This document shows, one piece after another, positions 14,430 to 17,872 of a stretch of 17,872 bases of DNA. The stretch comes from CAZQDP01 sp964592375 (GTDB lineage: Bacteria; Bacillota; Clostridia; RUG12999). The notes beneath the pieces are model-generated. The model was not told where the DNA came from, did not search any database, and saw nothing but the letters and a program-made list of their open reading frames with translations. The stretch lies in contig CAZQDP010000054.1 in NCBI GenBank assembly GCA_964592375.1, positions 1-17,872 of the forward strand, read 5' to 3'. The position numbers and the translations under genes are program-made. Position 1 is the stretch's first letter; every line of letters starts with the position of its first letter.

Positions 14430-16655
14430 ATGACGCTCACCAATAATTTTGAGCAATGGTTCTCAGGGGATCTTCAGCGGGATATATGGGAAAAGAAGTA
14501 CTGCTATGAAAACGAAGGCATTGAAGGGTTTTTCGGTCGCATTGCAGGTTGCAACCCCGATATGCAAACCCTCATCATGGAAAAAAAGTTTATGCCCGGC
14601 GGGCGAATTCTTGCAAGTCGTGGGCTTGCAAAAGATGGGCGAAAGATTACCTATTCAAATTGTTATGTTATCTCCCCTCCGGAGGACAGCATCGAGAGTA
14701 TCTTTGAATGCGCTTCCAAACTGGCTCGTACATATTCCTTCGGTGGTGGGTGTGGTATTGATATTTCGAAACTTTCTCCTACTGGTGCAAAAATCAACAA
14801 TGCTGCAAAGGCGACAACCGGTAGCATTTCCTTTATGGATTTATATTCTCTTGTAACAGATCTTATCGGTCAATCCGGCAGGAGAGGCGCACTGATGATT
14901 TCTCTTGACTGTGCCCATCCCGACCTTCAGCGTTTTATAGACATTAAGAGCGATCTGAAGAAAGTCACAAAGGCAAATGTTTCCGTGCGCATTTCCGATG
15001 ATTTTATGAAAGCTGCCATTGGCAACGAAAAGTGGCTTCTTCACTTTACACGGAAAGAGACCCAAGAGGTCATTCAAAATGAAGTGGATGCCTCTGAAAT
15101 CCTTGATAAGCTTGCATTTAATAATTGGGATATGGCAGAACCGGGTGCGCTATTTTGGGATCGGATAAAAAATTGGAGCCTGCTGAGTCATGATAAAAAC
15201 TTTGAATTTGCAGGCGTAAACCCTTGCGCTGAGGAACCGCTCCCTGCCGGTGGAAGTTGCTTGCTTGGCAGTATTAATTTGGCGGAATTTGTACAAAGCC
15301 CATTCACCAAAAAGGCGAAGTTTGATTTTGAGGATTTCAAAAAAGCCGTTGAGACCTCCGTCATTTACCTCAATGAAATATTAGAGGAAGGTCTTCCCCT
15401 GCACCCCTTGGCAGAACAAAGAGAAAGCGTCAATAATTGGCGCCAAATCGGGCTTGGCATTATGGGCCTTGGGGATGCCCTGTTGAAGCTTGGCATTCGT
15501 TATGGTTCAAATCAAGCTGTTGAAGCGTGTGATATTATCGGTTTTGTAATGGCAGATACCGCCATTGCTTCTTCTGCCAGACTTGCCAAAGAGAAGGGCC
15601 CATATCCTATGTATGACAAAAAAGCGGTTTTTGCAAGTCACTTTTTCAAGGAAAATACTTCCGACGAAACCAAAGCACTGGTGAAAGAATATGGCCTGAG
15701 AAACAGTCAACTGCTGACCATTGCTCCCACCGGTTCCATTTCTACCATGCTTGGAATTAGTGGCGGCATTGAACCGATTTATAATATATCCTATACCAGA
15801 AAAACAGAATCACTCCACGGAGAGGATCGATATTATAAAGTATTTACCCCTGCTGTGGAGGAATATATGGAGCTGTACAATGTGGAGGATGAGAGCCACC
15901 TGCCTGATTATTTTGTAACTGCTATGACCCTCAGCTATCAAGAACGAGTAAGCATGCAAGCGGCGTGGCAAAGGCATATTGATGCTTCCATTTCCTCCAC
16001 CGTAAACGTGCCAGAGGACTTTACGGCAAAGGATGTTCGTGATTTGTATATTTGTGCGTGGGAGAATGGTCTCAAGGGTGTCACCATTTATAGGGATAAT
16101 TGCAGAAGAAGCGGTATACTCATCAATGACAAGCCCGCTGTGGATGAATTTAAGTTTGATTCTATCGTTCCGGTAGACAGAGCAAGACTCGGCAAAACAT
16201 ATGGCACCACCTCTAAATATAAGACCTCCTGTGGCAGCCTTTTTATTACAATTAATAGAGATCGATGTGGCAATGTGGTAGAATCCTTTGTTAATACCTC
16301 AAAAAACGGAATTTGCAAATCCAATATAGATGGTATGAGCAGAATGATTTCCTTGGCGCTACGTAGCGGCGTGATGGTAGAAGAAATTGTGGATCAGCTC
16401 AAGAGCATCAGCTGTCCTGCCTGCGTACGCACGAAGGCAAAGGGGGAACGACTTGATGGTTCTTCCTGTCCCGATATCTTGGCAAGGGCCTTGGAGGACG
16501 AGTATAAGCACAAGCTAGAATTTGGCGTAGAGCATGCCATTGCAGTGGTGCTGGATACTGCTCCTTGCGATAACTGCTGTCCCGAATGCGGCGAAACCTT
16601 AAAGCATGAGGCTGGCTGCGTAACCTGCTCTTGCGGTTGGTCAAGGTGCACCTAA
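14430..16655 (+). CDS. nrdJ: Adenosylcobalamin-dependent (class II) ribonucleotide reductase
   Basis: A 741-residue cytoplasmic enzyme that reduces ribonucleotides to deoxyribonucleotides using a B12-derived radical, with no oxygen needed. Key residues are visible: redox Cys78 in YSNCYV, then NPCAEEPL with Asn264, radical Cys266 and Glu268, and partner Cys277 in GGSCLLGS; the 11-residue spacing from 266 to 277 equals that in Thermotoga NrdJ. The phosphate-site segment IAPTGSISTMLGISGGIEPI is also present. The C-terminus has the SCPACVRTKAKG and GSSCPDILARAL motifs and a Cys-rich zinc-ribbon end (CDNCCPECGE, CSCGWSRC) that re-reduces the active site. CGGAGG lies 9 nt before the ATG. A full NrdR box precedes it. 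dut follows after 44 nt. Confidence 0.97.
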   Translation: MTLTNNFEQWFSGDLQRDIWEKKYCYENEGIEGFFGRIAGCNPDMQTLIMEKKFMPGGRILASRGLAKDGRKITYSNCYVISPPEDSIESIFECASKLARTYSFGGGCGIDISKLSPTGAKINNAAKATTGSISFMDLYSLVTDLIGQSGRRGALMISLDCAHPDLQRFIDIKSDLKKVTKANVSVRISDDFMKAAIGNEKWLLHFTRKETQEVIQNEVDASEILDKLAFNNWDMAEPGALFWDRIKNWSLLSHDKNFEFAGVNPCAEEPLPAGGSCLLGSINLAEFVQSPFTKKAKFDFEDFKKAVETSVIYLNEILEEGLPLHPLAEQRESVNNWRQIGLGIMGLGDALLKLGIRYGSNQAVEACDIIGFVMADTAIASSARLAKEKGPYPMYDKKAVFASHFFKENTSDETKALVKEYGLRNSQLLTIAPTGSISTMLGISGGIEPIYNISYTRKTESLHGEDRYYKVFTPAVEEYMELYNVEDESHLPDYFVTAMTLSYQERVSMQAAWQRHIDASISSTVNVPEDFTAKDVRDLYICAWENGLKGVTIYRDNCRRSGILINDKPAVDEFKFDSIVPVDRARLGKTYGTTSKYKTSCGSLFITINRDRCGNVVESFVNTSKNGICKSNIDGMSRMISLALRSGVMVEEIVDQLKSISCPACVRTKAKGERLDGSSCPDILARALEDEYKHKLEFGVEHAIAVVLDTAPCDNCCPECGETLKHEAGCVTCSCGWSRCT

Positions 16656-16699
16656 GGCATTGAAAATATTCGAAGAAGAAAAGTTTGGAGGAGAGAAAA

Positions 16700-17173
16700 A
16701 TGATACGAGGCTTTGAAATATGCAAAGGCTTTGAGGATAAAGAAATAAAGCTGCCGGTGCGAAGCACTGCAGGCAGCGCCGGATATGATTTCGAGAGTGC
16801 CGAGGATGTGCTGGTGCCCTCTGTTTGGAAACAAGCCTTAAGGGGCGATACGGAAATGAAGCCCACCCTTGTGAAAACGGGTATTCGTTCCTACATGCAG
16901 CAAGATGAAGCTTTGCTGATTTACAACCGCTCCGGCAATCCTTTTAAAAAGGGGCTTGTTCTTTCTAATTCAGTGGGTGTGGTGGATAGTGACTATTACC
17001 GCAATCCCGATAATGACGGTCACATCATGCTGGCGTTTTATAATTTCTTCCCCTTTGATGTAGAAATCAAAAAGGGTGAACGAATTGGCCAAGGCATTTT
17101 TGAAAAGTTTTTAAAAGCAGATGGCGATACGGCCTCCAATGCACGCGGGGGCGGTTTTGGAAGTACGAAGTAA
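16700..17173 (+). CDS. dut: dUTP diphosphatase (trimeric dUTPase family)
   Basis: A 157-residue enzyme hydrolysing dUTP to dUMP and pyrophosphate, keeping uracil out of DNA and feeding dTMP synthesis. The dUTPase motifs occur in order: motif 1 STAGSAGYDFES, motif 2 NRSGNP, motif 3 SVGVVDSDYYRN, and the C-terminal P-loop-like motif 5 RGGGFGSTK. Motif 3 carries a short insertion (YYRNPDNDGHI) compared with the usual DYRG form; this resembles a variant I associate with clostridial proteins. GGAGG lies 8 nt before ATG 16700; an in-frame TTG at 16685 is not needed. Placed 44 nt after nrdJ and 15 nt before the thioesterase gene, it belongs to the same operon, matching supply of dNTPs with removal of dUTP. 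A dCTP deaminase-like activity cannot be excluded. Confidence 0.9.
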   Translation: MIRGFEICKGFEDKEIKLPVRSTAGSAGYDFESAEDVLVPSVWKQALRGDTEMKPTLVKTGIRSYMQQDEALLIYNRSGNPFKKGLVLSNSVGVVDSDYYRNPDNDGHIMLAFYNFFPFDVEIKKGERIGQGIFEKFLKADGDTASNARGGGFGSTK

Positions 17174-17188
17174 AAAGGTGGTGAAAAC

Positions 17189-17677
17189 ATGGAGCTATCC
17201 AAAACCCCGAGTCAGTCCGCTGTCGTGATGACCCAGCTTGTGATGCCGGATGATTCAAACAACCTTGATAATCTGCACGGTGGCAGACTATTGCAGTGGA
17301 TAGATGTGGCCGGTGCGCTATCCGCCATGAAGCACTGCAATCTGAATGTTGTCACGGCAAGAATAGATGAGGTGGATTTCCACCATTCCATAAAACGAGG
17401 CGAAATGGTGGAAGTTCTCACAAAGGTCATTTGGGTGGGCAATACCTCCATTGAAGTCAAGGCGGAAGTATTTGCACAGGATTTGTTTACCGGTCTTCGC
17501 AGGAAAACAAATCAAGCACGACTCGTATTCGTTGCCATCGGGCAGGATATGAAGCCTGCGCTTGTCCCTCGCCTTTCTCCTCAAACCGAAGAGGAATTAG
17601 AGGAGTTCGAAGGGGGACGTCTGCGCAAGGAGCTGCGCCGCAAAGCAAAGACTCTCACAGGCGCAAATCCATTATAA
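17189..17677 (+). CDS. Hotdog-fold acyl-CoA thioesterase
   Basis: A 162-residue single-hotdog thioesterase of the YkhA/YciA-like acyl-CoA hydrolase group, splitting acyl-CoA into free acid and CoA. The signature N-x-HGG-x-LLQWID (residues about 28-39, with the catalytic Asp39) is followed by the central helix AGALSAMKHC and the VDFHHSIKRGEMVEV strand pair typical of the group. The C-terminal tail is long and charged (EEELEEFEGGRLRKELRRKAK), probably helical. AAGGTGG lies upstream of the ATG and only 15 nt separate it from dut, so it is the last gene of the operon. Its link to nucleotide metabolism is not obvious; the pairing may be only positional. Confidence 0.9.
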   Translation: MELSKTPSQSAVVMTQLVMPDDSNNLDNLHGGRLLQWIDVAGALSAMKHCNLNVVTARIDEVDFHHSIKRGEMVEVLTKVIWVGNTSIEVKAEVFAQDLFTGLRRKTNQARLVFVAIGQDMKPALVPRLSPQTEEELEEFEGGRLRKELRRKAKTLTGANPL

Positions 17678-17721
17678 CGCAGGCACTTCATATGCCAAGC
17701 ACTTCTCCTGATAAAACTTTA

Positions 17722-17762
17722 AAGCACAAAACTGACCGTGTAATGCGGCCGGTTTTGTGCTT
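17722..17762. terminator. Terminator-like hairpin ending the nrdJ-dut-thioesterase operon
   Basis: A stem with arms 17722-17738 and 17746-17762: eleven pairs from AAGCACAAAAC to GTTTTGTGCTT, then a T-G pair, one mismatch and an inner CCG/CGG. The T-run after it is weak on the plus strand (TTACATTT) and similarly broken on the minus strand, so it may serve both converging genes with moderate strength. Confidence 0.65.
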
Positions 17763-17784
17763 ACATTTAGAAAGAATGAACTAA

Positions 17785-17872
17785 TCAACCTTGATTTTCA
17801 TCACAAAGCTTCTTGATACATTGCATGGCTTGCAAAATATTTCTATCCCAGACATCCCATGTATGCGCCGCA
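17785..17872 (-). CDS. C-terminal end of a probable alpha/beta-hydrolase esterase (5' part outside window)
   Basis: The last 28 codons of a minus-strand gene that continues past the right edge, ending in TGA at 17787-17785. The visible part begins AAHTWDVWDRNI and ends KKLCDENQG. H-T-W-D-x-W-D followed by an amphipathic helix is the usual end of Esterase D/feruloyl-esterase-like proteins, where this His completes the Ser-Asp-His triad. It faces the nrdJ operon and shares the hairpin at 17722-17762. With so little sequence the family is a likely match, not certain; substrate is unknown. Confidence 0.55.
   Translation of the reverse strand, partial: AAHTWDVWDRNILQAMQCIKKLCDENQG

Overview
The window looks like a piece of a Clostridia (Firmicutes) genome. 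It carries spo0A and bofA, so the lineage forms or once formed endospores. Shine-Dalgarno sites are strong (AGGAGG type), promoters match the sigma-A consensus closely, and the gene set (B12-dependent ribonucleotide reductase, PaaK-type ligase, intracellular glycosidases) suits an anaerobe. A run of ten Ns at 9335-9344 marks a scaffold gap, so this is draft or metagenome-assembled sequence. No species can be named from the sequence alone.

Layout. At 2-94 (+) is the tail of an unknown gene, closed by a two-way terminator at 93-134. From 7749 down to 166 (-) run three large glycoside hydrolases in one operon: a GHL6-like protein, a GH38 alpha-mannosidase and a GH106-like protein. A sigma-A promoter precedes the first, and a hairpin between the first and second may dampen expression of the last two. 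None has a signal peptide and no transporter or regulator is in the operon, so they probably digest imported oligosaccharides in the cytoplasm. Divergently, a perfect consensus promoter drives a phenylacetate-CoA ligase gene (paaK type) followed by a two-ACT-domain gene; the N gap falls at their junction. Next is an HtrA/DegP-type membrane protease gene (9877-11130), convergent with spo0A (11384-12244, -) across a shared terminator. A 44-codon reading frame lies between the spo0A stop and that terminator.

From 12245 to 14429 the window is more unusual. An AT-rich gene-free stretch with a dyad next to the spo0A promoter is followed by two unrelated holin-type genes with no endolysin. These lie on the 3' side of a tRNA-Pro(GGG) gene, separated from it by a perfect 20-bp-arm palindrome. 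Beyond the tRNA is a lone bofA gene with short direct repeats at its end. This arrangement fits a domesticated or decayed phage fragment beside a tRNA.

The right part is a nucleotide-metabolism operon: class II ribonucleotide reductase (nrdJ), dUTPase (dut) and a hotdog acyl-CoA thioesterase, with a sigma-A promoter and a full-consensus NrdR box in the leader. A hairpin closes it, and the 3' end of a probable esterase gene enters from the right edge on the minus strand.

No rRNA, CRISPR array, insertion sequence or transposase was seen. The clearest candidates for something undescribed are the lone holin pair beside tRNA-Pro, the small ORF after spo0A, and the transporter-free three-family glycosidase operon.
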